Source of the DNA: Thalassobius vesicularis
GTDB taxonomy: Bacteria > Pseudomonadota > Alphaproteobacteria > Rhodobacterales > Rhodobacteraceae
Length of the DNA stretch: 64,000 nucleotides
Assembly: GCF_004799325.1 (NCBI RefSeq)
Contig: NZ_SSMD01000003.1
Location: 248,001-312,000, forward strand
Direction of reading: 5' to 3'
Shown piece after piece: positions 9,198 through 18,035 of the stretch; the stretch's first letter is position 1; each line of letters begins with the position of its first letter. The position numbers were made by a program, and so were the translations under genes. Under the pieces are notes generated by a model, which had not been told where the DNA came from, made no database searches, and saw only the letters and a program-made list of their open reading frames with translations.

Positions 9198-9500
9198 TCA
9201 GGACTTGTTCCCTGCGGCGACCCGCTCTTTCATCAGGTGCGACGGACGGAACGTCAGAACGCGGCGCGGGTTGATCGGAACCTCTTCGCCGGTTTTCGGG
9301 TTGCGCCCGACACGGGCGGCTTTCTCGCGCACCGAAAACGTGCCGAACGACGAGATTTTCACCTGTTCGCCCGCAACCAGTGCGTCAGACATGTGTTGCA
9401 GCACGCTTTCGACCAGCTGGCTGGCATCGTTGCGCGAAAGACCGACTTCGCGGAAGATGGCATCGCTGAGGTCCATGCGCGTCAGAGTTTTTTCACTCAT
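9198..9500 (-). CDS. ihfA: Integration host factor alpha subunit
   Basis: A 100-residue HU/IHF DNA-bending protein. The family features are [24 protein letters not shown] with the Pro-containing arm motif GRNPKTGE, and the start [23 protein letters not shown] and the length identify the alpha rather than the beta subunit or HU. AAGGGGA precedes the ATG. It lies in the plsX-fabH-ihfA-merR run, so lipid synthesis and nucleoid architecture genes share a transcript. Confidence 0.95.
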   Translation of the reverse strand: MSEKTLTRMDLSDAIFREVGLSRNDASQLVESVLQHMSDALVAGEQVKISSFGTFSVREKAARVGRNPKTGEEVPINPRRVLTFRPSHLMKERVAAGNKS

Positions 9501-9593
9501 TTCCGTCCCCTTGTTTTGTCCAACATGGGCGAAGGCAAATTCCGAGTCAATATCAACGGTTTGCGCGGTGCTTTTTCAGCAAGAATTCCACGC

Positions 9594-10568
9594 TTACCAG
9601 CGCAGAACGACCGATCCCCAGGCCAGACCGCCGCCGATCGCCTCGGCAACCAGCAGGTCACCCGTCTTGATCTGGCCACGTGACACGCCCACGGACATCG
9701 CCAGCGGGATGGATGCGGCCGAGGTATTGCCGTGGTCCTGAACGGTGACGATCACCTGATCCATCGGCAGATCCATCTTCTTGGCCGTGCCCTGAATGAT
9801 GCGGATGTTGGCCTGGTGCGGCACGATCCAATCGACATCGGATTCCGCAAGACCTGCCTTTTCCAGCGCGGCATGCGCGGTCGAGGTCAGCTTTTCGACG
9901 GCCTGACGGAACAGCGGGTTGCCCTGCATCCGCAGCTTGCCCGAGGTGCCGGTCGAGGACACGCCGCCGTCGACATAAAGCATCTCGCGATAGCGCCCGT
10001 CCGAGTTCAGGTCAGTCGCCAGCACGCCGCGATCATCGGTTGTACCAGTGGCCTCTTCGGCCTTCAGAACCAGGGCACCGGCGCCGTCACCGAACAGCAC
10101 GCAGGTCGAGCGATCGGTCCAGTCCATGATGCGAGAGAAGGTCTCGGCCCCGATCACCAGTACGGTTTTCACCTGGCCAGCCAGAATCAGCGCGTTCGCA
10201 TTGGCCAGCGCAAAGATGAATCCGGCGCAGACGGCTTGCACGTCAAAGCCGAACCCGCGGGTCATGCCCAGCTTGCCCTGCACCATGGTTGCAACCGACG
10301 GAAAGGTCAGGTCGGGGGTCGAGGTGGCAACAACGATTGCGTCGATGTCATCGGGCTGCATCCCGGCATTGGCCAGCGCCGCCTTGGCGGCATGGACAGC
10401 CAGATCCGAGGTCGTCTCGCCCTCGGCGGCAAAATGGCGCCGCTCGATTCCCGAACGGGCGACAATCCATTCATCGCTGGTTTCCAGGGATTTCTCGAAC
10501 TCGCTGTTCGGAACCACTTTTTCCGGCAGGTAATGGCCGACGCCCTGCACTACGGCGCGTATAGTCAT
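9594..10568 (-). CDS. fabH: 3-oxoacyl-ACP synthase III (KAS III)
   Basis: Starts fatty-acid synthesis by condensing acetyl-CoA with malonyl-ACP. The 324-residue protein shows the active-site Cys in DVQAVCAGFIFAL, the His in WIVPHQANIRI and the Asn in DHGNTSAASIPLA, the full C-H-N triad. The frame is open 49 codons further upstream into plsX, but ATG 10568 begins the true N terminus (MTIRAVVQGVGHYLPE). It starts four bases after the plsX stop, the standard plsX-fabH coupling. Confidence 0.96.
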   Translation of the reverse strand: MTIRAVVQGVGHYLPEKVVPNSEFEKSLETSDEWIVARSGIERRHFAAEGETTSDLAVHAAKAALANAGMQPDDIDAIVVATSTPDLTFPSVATMVQGKLGMTRGFGFDVQAVCAGFIFALANANALILAGQVKTVLVIGAETFSRIMDWTDRSTCVLFGDGAGALVLKAEEATGTTDDRGVLATDLNSDGRYREMLYVDGGVSSTGTSGKLRMQGNPLFRQAVEKLTSTAHAALEKAGLAESDVDWIVPHQANIRIIQGTAKKMDLPMDQVIVTVQDHGNTSAASIPLAMSVGVSRGQIKTGDLLVAEAIGGGLAWGSVVLRW

Positions 10569-10572
10569 GACT

Positions 10573-11673
10573 TTATTCGCTGCTTTCCGCTTGGTCAGTC
10601 CCGGCATTCTTAGCGGCTGCGGTGGCGGATGCAACCCGTGCTGCAAGTTTCTGCGAAAAGCCGGTCTGCGAAAGCTGGAAAGCAAGCTTGACGGCGGCGG
10701 CGATGCCGGTCGCATCGGCCGAACCGTGGGATTTCACGACGGTGCCGTTCAGCCCCAGGAACACGCCGCCATTGACGCGGCGAGGGTCCATGCGCTTTTT
10801 CAGGCGCCGCAGCGAGGTGTAGGCCAGCAAGGCCGCCAGCTTGGACAGCGGCGAATGCATGAAAGAATCTTTCATCAATTCGCTGATCAGGCTGGCCGTG
10901 CCTTCGCCGGTTTTCAGGGCGACGTTGCCGGTAAAGCCATCGGTCACGATGACGTCGCAGACATCGCCGGGGATGTCCCCGCCTTCGACGAAGCCGACAA
11001 ATTCGAAATTGGCGTTGGGGCCGGTGGCCGCCATCAGTTCATGCGCGGCTTTCAGCTCAGCGCGGCCTTTGTGTTCCTCGGTGCCGACGTTCAGCAGGCC
11101 GACGCGGGGGCGTTCAAGTTGCAGGCCGTTACGGGCGTAAGACGCGCCCATCAGCGCGTATTGCAGCAAGTCCTGCTCGTCCGCGCGGATATCGGCGCCG
11201 ACGTCCAGCATCACGTTGAACCCCTGCGGATTGCGCGAGGGCCACAGAATCGCGATGGCGGGGCGGTTGATACCGGGCAGCTTGCGCAGGCGGATCATGC
11301 TCAGCGCCATCAGTGCGCCGGTGTTGCCGCAGGACACGCAAACATCGGCCTCGCCCGAGCGGACCGATTCCAGCGCCGACCACATCGACGTTTCCTTGCC
11401 ATGCCGCATGACGTGGCTGGGCTTGTCCGTCATCAGGACGGTGTCTTTGGCGTCGCGAATCTCGACCCGGCCGGTCAGGGCCTTGCGTTTGGCGACCAGC
11501 TTTTCCAGCTCGTCACGCGGGCCATGGAGAACGAACCCGATCTGGGGATTCTCTTCGGCGGACATGGAAATACCGGCGACAACTGCCGCCGGTCCCCGGT
11601 CTCCGCCCATCGCATCAACAGAGATGACGATGCGCTCGGAACCCGCCTTCGACTGATCGTTTGCAACGGACAT
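10573..11673 (-). CDS. plsX: Phosphate acyltransferase PlsX
   Basis: Converts acyl-ACP to acyl-phosphate, the donor for PlsY in phospholipid synthesis. The 366-residue protein contains VISVDAMGGDRGP near the N terminus, CVSCGNTGALMALS and VTDGFTGNVALKTGEG, all hallmarks of PlsX. It sits between rpmF and fabH in the conserved order, which places fatty-acid initiation and phospholipid acylation under common control. Confidence 0.96.
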   Translation of the reverse strand: MSVANDQSKAGSERIVISVDAMGGDRGPAAVVAGISMSAEENPQIGFVLHGPRDELEKLVAKRKALTGRVEIRDAKDTVLMTDKPSHVMRHGKETSMWSALESVRSGEADVCVSCGNTGALMALSMIRLRKLPGINRPAIAILWPSRNPQGFNVMLDVGADIRADEQDLLQYALMGASYARNGLQLERPRVGLLNVGTEEHKGRAELKAAHELMAATGPNANFEFVGFVEGGDIPGDVCDVIVTDGFTGNVALKTGEGTASLISELMKDSFMHSPLSKLAALLAYTSLRRLKKRMDPRRVNGGVFLGLNGTVVKSHGSADATGIAAAVKLAFQLSQTGFSQKLAARVASATAAAKNAGTDQAESSE

Positions 11674-11696
11674 GCGAAGGCCGGTCTCCGAAATGC

Positions 11697-11903
11697 TTAT
11701 GCCGCGTCTTCGTCCAGCTCGACTTCGTCGGCCATAGCGACGACTTCACGCTCACCGTAGTGACCGCAGGACGGGCAGACGTGGTGCGGGCGCTTCAGCT
11801 CGCCGCAGTTGCCGCATTCGTTGGGGTTTGCCGCGACCAGCGCGTCATGTGCGCGGCGGTTGTTGCGGCGCGACTTGGATACTTTGTTCTGCTGGACAGC
11901 CAT
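11697..11903 (-). CDS. rpmF: 50S ribosomal protein L32
   Basis: A 68-residue ribosomal protein of the large subunit. It begins [20 protein letters not shown] and carries a zinc-ribbon pair [20 protein letters not shown] (CxxC at two places), so it is the zinc-binding C+ form. The acidic tail ([11 protein letters not shown]) is an extension. Upstream yceD and downstream plsX in the same orientation form the classic yceD-rpmF-plsX-fabH array. Confidence 0.96.
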   Translation of the reverse strand: MAVQQNKVSKSRRNNRRAHDALVAANPNECGNCGELKRPHHVCPSCGHYGEREVVAMADEVELDEDAA

Positions 11904-12048
11904 GTCACAACCTCAATTTCCAAAGGGCCCATCGGCCCGGTTTCACGTGGGTGAGCGGCACATAGTCGGTCAAGACCGAGATGTCCAACCCAAAATTCGG
12001 ATGAGGGCCGGAAAATACTGCGAATCCTGAAAGGCGCAAGTAGTTTTT

Positions 12049-12603
12049 TCACCCCTCGGCCGGATCATCGCCCGCCAGTTTGTCCCGCAAGGCAGCCAAC
12101 CCCGCAAAGGGTTTCAGGTCCGCATCGCTCAGGGCTTCTTTGCCCGGTTCCGTATAGGCCGTAGCACCCATTTCGGCACCATCGGCGCGCGGGTACAGCG
12201 GCAGGGCCAGGGCAAGCGTCTCGATCATGACGGCGGCCGGGTCGATGGTGGCGCCCAGCTCCTCGATCGAGTCGTCCTCGGCCATCTCGACCTCTTCCTC
12301 GCTCTCCTCGGGGATTTCGGCAAGGTATCGCCGAGTTACGGGTTCCTCGATCCGGGTGGTCACGGGGGCCAGCGTCACGACACAGGGCTGCACGACCGTC
12401 GCCCCAAGGGTGCCGTCCAGGCGCCAGTCCCGCTTTCCATCGGCTTTGATTTCCCCCTCGAAGCGCAATTTGCGCAGACCAAGAAGGCCGAGTTCTTCGG
12501 CAAGTGCCCCCAGTTCCGACGAATCCGGGATCAGAGAGAAGCGAGTAGGGCGGTTTTGTGAAAGCTCCTGGACCTTCAGGGCTTGGCTGGACGGATTTGT
12601 CAT
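12049..12603 (-). CDS. yceD: YceD/DUF177 family protein
   Basis: A 184-residue member of the DUF177 family that is almost always placed before rpmF; plant and bacterial members are linked to 23S rRNA accumulation, but the biochemical role is not settled. The conserved segment runs from the WRLDGTLGATVVQPCVVTLAPV region (core QPCVVTLAPV) through the acidic stretch EESEEEVEMAEDDSIEEL to the C-terminal PFAGLAALRDKL. I use ATG 12603, which begins MTNPSSQALKVQEL, rather than an ATG 26 codons upstream that would overlap the promoter region of bamE. Confidence 0.9.
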   Translation of the reverse strand: MTNPSSQALKVQELSQNRPTRFSLIPDSSELGALAEELGLLGLRKLRFEGEIKADGKRDWRLDGTLGATVVQPCVVTLAPVTTRIEEPVTRRYLAEIPEESEEEVEMAEDDSIEELGATIDPAAVMIETLALALPLYPRADGAEMGATAYTEPGKEALSDADLKPFAGLAALRDKLAGDDPAEG

Positions 12604-12704
12604 CGGGCGGCAGGTTTCCTTTGCTTGAACCGGGGGCATTCCTTCTGTAATCGAATTAGAAGGCACGCGGTGCCAAGACAAGAGGGCAGCGCAAGGGGGC
12701 AGCC

Positions 12705-13160
12705 ATGGCGGGCATTCCAGGGAAACTCAAATTCGCGGTTGTTGGGGGCATGATGCTGGTCTTGGCCGGTTGCTCGGCCCAGTATCGCAACCACGGCTAT
12801 GTCCCGCCCCAAGAAGAGCTGGCCAACATCGTCGTCGGTGTCGACAGCCGCGACAGCATCGCCGAATCCATCGGCACGCCCACCACCAGCGGCGTTCTGA
12901 ACGACAGCGGCTATTACTACGTGCGCAGCAAAGTCCGGCATTACGCCTATCGCGCCCCCGAAGAGATCGAGCGCGAGGTCGTCGCGATCACCTTCGACAA
13001 GCGCGGCGTCGTCCGCAACATCGAGCGGTTCGGCCTGCAGGATGGGCGCGTCGTCGTGCTGGAGCGTCGTGTGACCAGCTCCAGCATCGCGGACAAGAGC
13101 TTCATCCGTCAGTTGCTGGGCAACATCGGCCGGTTCACCGCCTCCGACTTCGTGGAATGA
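12705..13160 (+). CDS. bamE: Outer-membrane assembly lipoprotein BamE (SmpA/OmlA family)
   Basis: A 151-residue lipoprotein of the Bam complex, which folds beta-barrel proteins into the outer membrane. The lipobox is VLAGCSAQ, giving Cys23 as the acylated residue. The BamE fold follows: VVGVDSRDSIAESIGTPTTSG and an YYYVRSKVRHYAY strand region. The C-terminal tail (SFIRQLLGNIGRFTASDFVE) extends beyond the enterobacterial protein. Divergent from yceD across a 101-base gap. Confidence 0.92.
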   Translation: MAGIPGKLKFAVVGGMMLVLAGCSAQYRNHGYVPPQEELANIVVGVDSRDSIAESIGTPTTSGVLNDSGYYYVRSKVRHYAYRAPEEIEREVVAITFDKRGVVRNIERFGLQDGRVVVLERRVTSSSIADKSFIRQLLGNIGRFTASDFVE

Positions 13161-13239
13161 TCGCGCCGTCACCGGCTTGACATGACTGGCATGGTAATGG
13201 CTGCCTAAATGCGCAACCGCGCATCATGGAGTGTGTGAA

Positions 13240-13971
13240 ATGCTGTCCCTGTCCAAAGGCCGCTACCTGACCAGACTGGCCCAGAGCGATGCCGATCTGG
13301 CAGCGGCGCAGGCGTTGCGGCACCTGTGTTTTTACGGGACCGAAGGGCTGGACGCTGACGCATTCGATCCCATCTGCAACCACGTCCTTGTCGAAGAGGC
13401 GAAGACCGGGCGCCTTGTCTGCTGCTTTCGCATCCTGCCGCTGTCCGGCGGTGGCGAGATCAGCCAAAGCTACTCGGCCCAGTATTACGAGCTGTCCGCG
13501 CTGACCGCTTTCCCCGGCCCGATGGCCGAGATGGGGCGCTTTTGCATCCACCCCGAGGTCAAAGACCCCGACATCCTGCGCGTGGCCTGGGGCGCGATGA
13601 CCCGCTACGTCGACGACAACGGGATCGAGCTGCTGTTCGGCTGTTCGTCCTTCCGGGGCACGGACGAGCAGGAATACCTCGACGCCTTTGCCATGCTGAA
13701 GGAACGCCACCTGGCCCCGCGCCGCTGGTTGCCCCGGGTGAAGGCTCCGCAGGTGTTCCGCTTTGCACAAAAACTGCGCCGTAAGCCCGACGCCAAGCTG
13801 GCCATGTTGCGCATGCCGCCTCTGCTGCGGACCTATCTGCTGATGGGCGGCTGGGTCAGCGATCACGCGGTAGTCGACGCCGACATGAACACCCTCCACG
13901 TCTTTACCGGGCTCGAGATCAACGCGATTCCCCCCGCCAGAAAGCGCCTGCTGCGGGGCGTGGCAGGCTAA
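13240..13971 (+). CDS. olsB: Ornithine N-acyltransferase-like protein (OlsB family)
   Basis: OlsB transfers a 3-hydroxyacyl chain from ACP to the alpha-amino group of ornithine, the first step in ornithine lipid synthesis. This 243-residue GNAT-type protein shows the family pattern: YLTRLAQSDADLAAAQALRHLCF, DHVLVEE-like CNHVLVEEAKTG, MAEMGRFCIHPEVKDPDILRVAWGAM (core EMGRFCIHPE). GGAG lies eight bases before ATG 13240, so I prefer it to a GTG nine bases upstream. The O-acyltransferase olsA, adjacent in several relatives, is not next to it here. Confidence 0.83.
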   Translation: MLSLSKGRYLTRLAQSDADLAAAQALRHLCFYGTEGLDADAFDPICNHVLVEEAKTGRLVCCFRILPLSGGGEISQSYSAQYYELSALTAFPGPMAEMGRFCIHPEVKDPDILRVAWGAMTRYVDDNGIELLFGCSSFRGTDEQEYLDAFAMLKERHLAPRRWLPRVKAPQVFRFAQKLRRKPDAKLAMLRMPPLLRTYLLMGGWVSDHAVVDADMNTLHVFTGLEINAIPPARKRLLRGVAG

Positions 13972-14054
13972 GTCTCCCCCGGCTTTGAGGGATTATTGCG
14001 CAACGAGCCGAGGCAGCGCTTGACGCCGAAAGGCGGCATGGTTAGCTGCGCCGC

Positions 14055-15866
14055 ATGGCACGCGCTCCTCTTCTTCAATTGACCGATATCTCGCTGACCT
14101 TTGGCGGCGAGCCTGTTTTTCACGATCTGTCCCTTGTGGTGCAGCCCGGCGACCGGGTCGCCCTGGTCGGGCGCAACGGGTCGGGCAAGTCCACCCTGAT
14201 GAAGGTGATGGCCGGTCTGGTCGAGGCCGACGCCGGATCGCGCGTCGTCCCGCCGGGCGTCACCGTGGGCTACATGGAGCAGGATCCCGGCATGGAGGGC
14301 TTTGCCACGCTGGGCGATTACGCTGCCAGCGGGCTGGACCCGAACGAAACATATCGCGTCGAGATGGCTGGCGAAGGTCTGAAATTCGACCCGGCACGCG
14401 CGGTTTCGACCGCGTCGGGCGGCGAGCGTCGGCGCGCTGCCTTGGCCAAGCTGATGGCCGAAGCGCCCGAGTTGATGCTGCTGGACGAACCGACGAACCA
14501 CCTGGACATCGAGGCCATCGCCTGGCTGGAAACCCAGCTGAAAGAGACCCGTGCGGGCTTTGTCCTGATCTCGCACGACCGTGCATTTTTGCGTGAACTT
14601 ACCCGTGCAACCCTCTGGATTGACAGGGGAAATGTTCGCCGTCACGAAAGGGGTTTCGACGGGTTCGAGGAGTGGCGCGACAAGGTCTGGGACGACGAGG
14701 ACATGCAGCGCCACAAGCTGGATCGCAAGATCAAGTCCGAAGGACGTTGGGCCGTCGAAGGGATCAGTGCGCGGCGCAAGCGGAACCAGGGACGGGTACG
14801 GGCGTTGCAGGCGCTACGGGCCGAGCGGGCGTCGCAGATCCGGCGGCAGGGGACTGCCGCGATGGAGCTGGCCTCGGGCCCGAAATCCGGCAAGAAAGTT
14901 GCCGAAGCCAAAGGTATTTCAAAGGCTTATGGCGATAAGGTTATCCTTAAAAACTTCTCGATCAAGATCGAGCGCGGGGACCGCGTGGCCTTTGTCGGGC
15001 CGAACGGCGTTGGTAAAACAACGCTTCTTAAGATGTTGATGGGACAGGAAAATCCCGATAGCGGAGAGATCAGCCTGGGCACCAACCTGTTGCCCGCCGT
15101 GTTCGATCAGGCGCGCGCGCAGTTGGACCCGGAAATGAGCCTGTGGGAAAGCCTGACGGGTGACCCGGACATGCGCGTTTCGGGCAAGGCGGACCAGGTG
15201 CTGGTGCGCGGCCAACCCAAGCATGTCGTGGGCTATCTGAAGGAATTCCTGTTCGACGAGCGCCAGGCAAGAGCGGCGGTTAAGTCCTTGTCAGGTGGGG
15301 AAAAAGCGCGTCTGCTGCTGGCTAAACTGATGGCCCGTGAAAGCAATATCCTGGTGCTGGACGAACCGACGAACGACTTGGATATCGAGACGCTGGACCT
15401 GTTGCAGGAACTGCTGGACGACTACGACGGGACGGTTTTGCTGGTCTCGCACGACCGGGATTTCCTGGACCGGGTGGCGACGCAGACCGTAGCGATGGAG
15501 GGAGATGGCAAGGCCACCGTCTATGCGGGCGGCTGGACGGATTACCAGACGCAGCGTGGCGCTGTTGCGGAAGAAAAGGTAGAAAAAACAGCGACTAACG
15601 AGTCAAAGCTAAAGTCGGAAAAGAAACCGGAAACCAAGCCCTCGGGGCTGAGTTTCACCGAAAAACACCGGCTGGAGGCGCTGCCGGGGATCATCGAGCG
15701 GCTGGAGGCGGAGATCGCCAAGCTCGAAGAATTCCTTATGAATCCAGAGCTTTACACGAAAGAGCCGGTGAAGTTCCAGAAAGCCACCGACGCGCTGGTC
15801 GAGCGCCAGAATGCGCTGTCCGCGGCCGAGGAAGAGTGGATGGAGCTGGAGGAAAAGGCCGGCTGA
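14055..15866 (+). CDS. uup: ABC-F family ATPase, Uup type
   Basis: A 603-residue soluble protein with two ABC ATPase domains and no membrane part. Domain 1 has GRNGSGKST, SGGERRRAALAKLM and LLDEPTNHLD; domain 2 has GPNGVGKTT, LSGGEKARLLLAKLM and VLDEPTNDLD. A charged linker (about 215-285) joins them, and the C-terminal 80 residues form a coiled coil (ALPGIIERLEAEIAKLEEFL), the mark of Uup. ABC-F proteins act on the ribosome or, for Uup, branched DNA and ribosome assembly; the substrate here is inferred. It ends at a strong terminator shared with the convergent SDR gene. Confidence 0.93.
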   Translation: MARAPLLQLTDISLTFGGEPVFHDLSLVVQPGDRVALVGRNGSGKSTLMKVMAGLVEADAGSRVVPPGVTVGYMEQDPGMEGFATLGDYAASGLDPNETYRVEMAGEGLKFDPARAVSTASGGERRRAALAKLMAEAPELMLLDEPTNHLDIEAIAWLETQLKETRAGFVLISHDRAFLRELTRATLWIDRGNVRRHERGFDGFEEWRDKVWDDEDMQRHKLDRKIKSEGRWAVEGISARRKRNQGRVRALQALRAERASQIRRQGTAAMELASGPKSGKKVAEAKGISKAYGDKVILKNFSIKIERGDRVAFVGPNGVGKTTLLKMLMGQENPDSGEISLGTNLLPAVFDQARAQLDPEMSLWESLTGDPDMRVSGKADQVLVRGQPKHVVGYLKEFLFDERQARAAVKSLSGGEKARLLLAKLMARESNILVLDEPTNDLDIETLDLLQELLDDYDGTVLLVSHDRDFLDRVATQTVAMEGDGKATVYAGGWTDYQTQRGAVAEEKVEKTATNESKLKSEKKPETKPSGLSFTEKHRLEALPGIIERLEAEIAKLEEFLMNPELYTKEPVKFQKATDALVERQNALSAAEEEWMELEEKAG

Positions 15867-15930
15867 GGCGGGCAGTTCCACAGGGTTTGTGTGGATTGGC
15901 CCTCAGACCACAGGGATTGGTCAGACGCGT

Positions 15931-15965
15931 CGGGCGCCCCGGAAAACAGGGCGCCCGTTGCCGTT
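15931..15965. terminator. Bidirectional terminator between uup and the SDR gene
   Basis: Nine-base-pair stem CGGGCGCCC/GGGCGCCCG with loop CGGAAAACA, followed on the plus strand by GTTGCCGTTTTT. It lies between the two convergent stops. Confidence 0.75.
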
Positions 15966-15966
15966 T

Positions 15967-16722
15967 TTACTGCATGCGCAGGGCGCCGTCGATGCGGATG
16001 ACTTCGCCGTTCAGATAGCCGCATTCGCAGATGAAGCGCGCCAGCGAGGCGTATTCACGCGGATCGCCCAGACGCTTGGGGTTTGTCACGTCCTGGGCCA
16101 GCTGTTGGCGGACTTCTTCGGGCAGGGACATCAGCATCGGGGTCAGGAAGATGCCGGGCGCGATGGCCATAACGCGGATGCCCTCGCGGGAAAGATCGCG
16201 GGCCATCGGCAGCGACGAGGCAACGACACCGCCCTTGGAGGCGGCATAGGCGACCTGACCCTTTTGGCCGTCAAAGGCGGCAACCGAGGCGGTCGAGATG
16301 ATGACGCCGCGCTGGCCGTCCTCGGTGGGTTCGTTCTTGGCCATCTCGACGGCTGCCAGACGGGCGACGTTGAAGCTGCCCATCAGGTTGACGTTCAGGA
16401 TGCGCTGGTAGTGTTCCAGGCTGTGGGCGCCGGCCTTGTGGATGGTTTTCTCGGCGGTGCCGATGCCGGCGCAGTTCACGACGGTGTTGATCTTGCCCAT
16501 CGCGGCGACGGCGGCGTTGACGGCGTTCTGGACCGACTCTTCGCTGGTGACGTCGGTCAGCACGAAGGTGCCGCCCAGCTCGGCGGCGACGGCCTGGCCG
16601 CGGGCTTCGTCGCGGTCCAGCAGGGTGACCTTGGCGCCGGATTCGGCGAACAGGCGGGCGGTGGCTTCGCCCAGGCCGGAGGCGCCGCCGGTGATGATGG
16701 CGCAGGTGTCTTTCATTTGCAT
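15967..16722 (-). CDS. Short-chain dehydrogenase, 3-hydroxyacyl-CoA dehydrogenase (HSD10) type
   Basis: A 251-residue Rossmann-fold NAD(P)-dependent oxidoreductase. It shows TGGASGLGEATAR for dinucleotide binding, an Asp at the end of strand 2 (LLDRDEARG) favouring NAD+, NCAGIGTAEKTI, the catalytic Ser in STASVAAFDGQ and Tyr-x3-Lys in YAASKGG. The pattern KxxGQxxYAASKGGV and GIFxTPML is that of HSD17B10-type enzymes, which oxidise 3-hydroxyacyl-CoA or 2-methyl-3-hydroxybutyryl-CoA. No acyl-CoA genes adjoin it, so the substrate is uncertain. Confidence 0.88.
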   Translation of the reverse strand: MQMKDTCAIITGGASGLGEATARLFAESGAKVTLLDRDEARGQAVAAELGGTFVLTDVTSEESVQNAVNAAVAAMGKINTVVNCAGIGTAEKTIHKAGAHSLEHYQRILNVNLMGSFNVARLAAVEMAKNEPTEDGQRGVIISTASVAAFDGQKGQVAYAASKGGVVASSLPMARDLSREGIRVMAIAPGIFLTPMLMSLPEEVRQQLAQDVTNPKRLGDPREYASLARFICECGYLNGEVIRIDGALRMQ

Positions 16723-16776
16723 GGTGGTTCTCTCCTCTGGGATATTGGCGGTGTATTACGGGGTTCGGCCCGACAG

Positions 16777-17883
16777 TTATTGTGGCGAGTCGCCGTCCGG
16801 CGGCAGCAGGCGCGCGGCAAAGGTCATTTCGACCACGGTCAGGATGATGCGGTAGATGTGGTGCAGGGTGACGATGGCGGGGTTGGCGTGCAGCGACAGC
16901 GCGACAAGGGCCATCTCGGTCACGCCGCCGGGCGCGAAGGAGATCAGCAGCACGTCCAGATGCAACCCGGTCAGCGGGCGCAGGATCAGCGCGCAGATCA
17001 GGCCAAGCGCCAGCATCCCGGCGACGGACAGCAGCGCCAGCCAGGTGGCGCGGATCATGGAACGCCCGCCCAGACCGGCAAAGCGCATGCCCAGCGAGGC
17101 TCCGATCACCACCTGCGCCAGGTTCACCAGCCATTGCGGCACGGGCAGATCGGCCCAGCCGGTCACGGTGACGATAGCGGCGGCCAGCAGCGGGCCGGTC
17201 AGCTGGTAGGCGGGCAGGCGGATGGCGCGACCGATGAGCAGGCCGACAAGGCCGATCGCCATCACCAGCGGCAGGGCGTGCAGATCGGCCCCCGCGCGCG
17301 CCAGCGTCTGACCCGAGGCAGAGCCCACGGGCGCGCCGTACCAGATCGACAGGCCGACGGGCACCAGCGTGATGACGGCGATGATGCGCAGGAATTGCTG
17401 CATGGTCAGGATGGCGATATTGGCGCCGGCGGCCTCGCCCATGGCGATGGATTCCATCAGCCCTCCGGGCGTGCCGGAATAGAAGGCGGTGGCGCGGTCA
17501 TAGCCGCCAAGCCGCCGGAAAATCACGTAATTCAGCCCGTGTGCCGCCGCCACGAACACCGTCAGCAGCGCGAACGAGGTCAGGTAGGAGGGCAGGGCCG
17601 AGATCACCTCGGGCGTGACGCGGGTACCGATCATGACGCCGATCACGATCATGAACAGCATCCGGAATTTCATCGGGAACTTGTAATCTGCGGGCAGTTT
17701 GTCGACCCAGATCAGTGCGATCGCGCCCGAGGTCAGCAGGCTGCCCAGCATGAACGGCAGCGGCGTGTGCACGAATGCGGCCAGCAACCCGCCAAGCCCC
17801 GAAAGGGCGGTCAACATCAGGGTGATGAGTGCGGTTCTGAGCAACATGAGGGCGCCGTTCGTCTGTAGATAGCTATATGGCAT
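16777..17883 (-). CDS. AbrB family membrane protein (PF05145)
   Basis: A 368-residue integral membrane protein with about ten helices arranged as two AbrB duplication units; conserved glycines and prolines in PLPFMLGSLLTSG and FYSGTPGGLMESI (first half) recur as LPAYQLTGPLLAAAI and ISFAPGGVTEMALVAL (second half). The family was once labelled ammonia monooxygenase but is now regarded as a transporter or regulator of unknown substrate. ATG 17883 is used; a second ATG 12 codons later (17847) is also possible, and neither has a clear ribosome site. Downstream, 54 bases separate it from the SDR gene, possibly one transcript. Confidence 0.85.
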   Translation of the reverse strand: MPYSYLQTNGALMLLRTALITLMLTALSGLGGLLAAFVHTPLPFMLGSLLTSGAIALIWVDKLPADYKFPMKFRMLFMIVIGVMIGTRVTPEVISALPSYLTSFALLTVFVAAAHGLNYVIFRRLGGYDRATAFYSGTPGGLMESIAMGEAAGANIAILTMQQFLRIIAVITLVPVGLSIWYGAPVGSASGQTLARAGADLHALPLVMAIGLVGLLIGRAIRLPAYQLTGPLLAAAIVTVTGWADLPVPQWLVNLAQVVIGASLGMRFAGLGGRSMIRATWLALLSVAGMLALGLICALILRPLTGLHLDVLLISFAPGGVTEMALVALSLHANPAIVTLHHIYRIILTVVEMTFAARLLPPDGDSPQ

Positions 17884-17944
17884 AACATTTTGCGCATCGC
17901 AAGCGGATGCGAGGCTGTTGCGCCATGCGTGACGCGGGCAGGCT

Positions 17945-17975
17945 TTGATTGCAAGGCCTCAAAAACCGCAATCAA
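17945..17975. repeat. Inverted repeat TTGATTGC-N15-GCAATCAA
   Basis: A perfect eight-base inverted repeat in the 152-base gap between the AbrB gene start and the 3' end of the SGNH gene. A second dyad, CGCATC-N7-GATGCG, lies at about 17894-17912. Either could be an operator for the AbrB gene or a weak terminator for the SGNH gene; no T tract supports the second. Confidence 0.35.
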
Positions 17976-18035
17976 CCATGTGATGCGGCCTCTGACGTGC
18001 GCAGGTGCAGGCCGTTGAGTCAGTGGACAGGTCGA

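Noticed and set aside
13231-13971. GTG 13231 as the start of the olsB-like gene
   Set aside because: GGAG at 13228-13231 would overlap that start; it is properly spaced for ATG 13240.
15811-17868. A 685-codon open frame opposite the SDR and AbrB-type genes
   Set aside because: Low-complexity His/Gln/Asp-rich product; the minus-strand genes have clear motifs.
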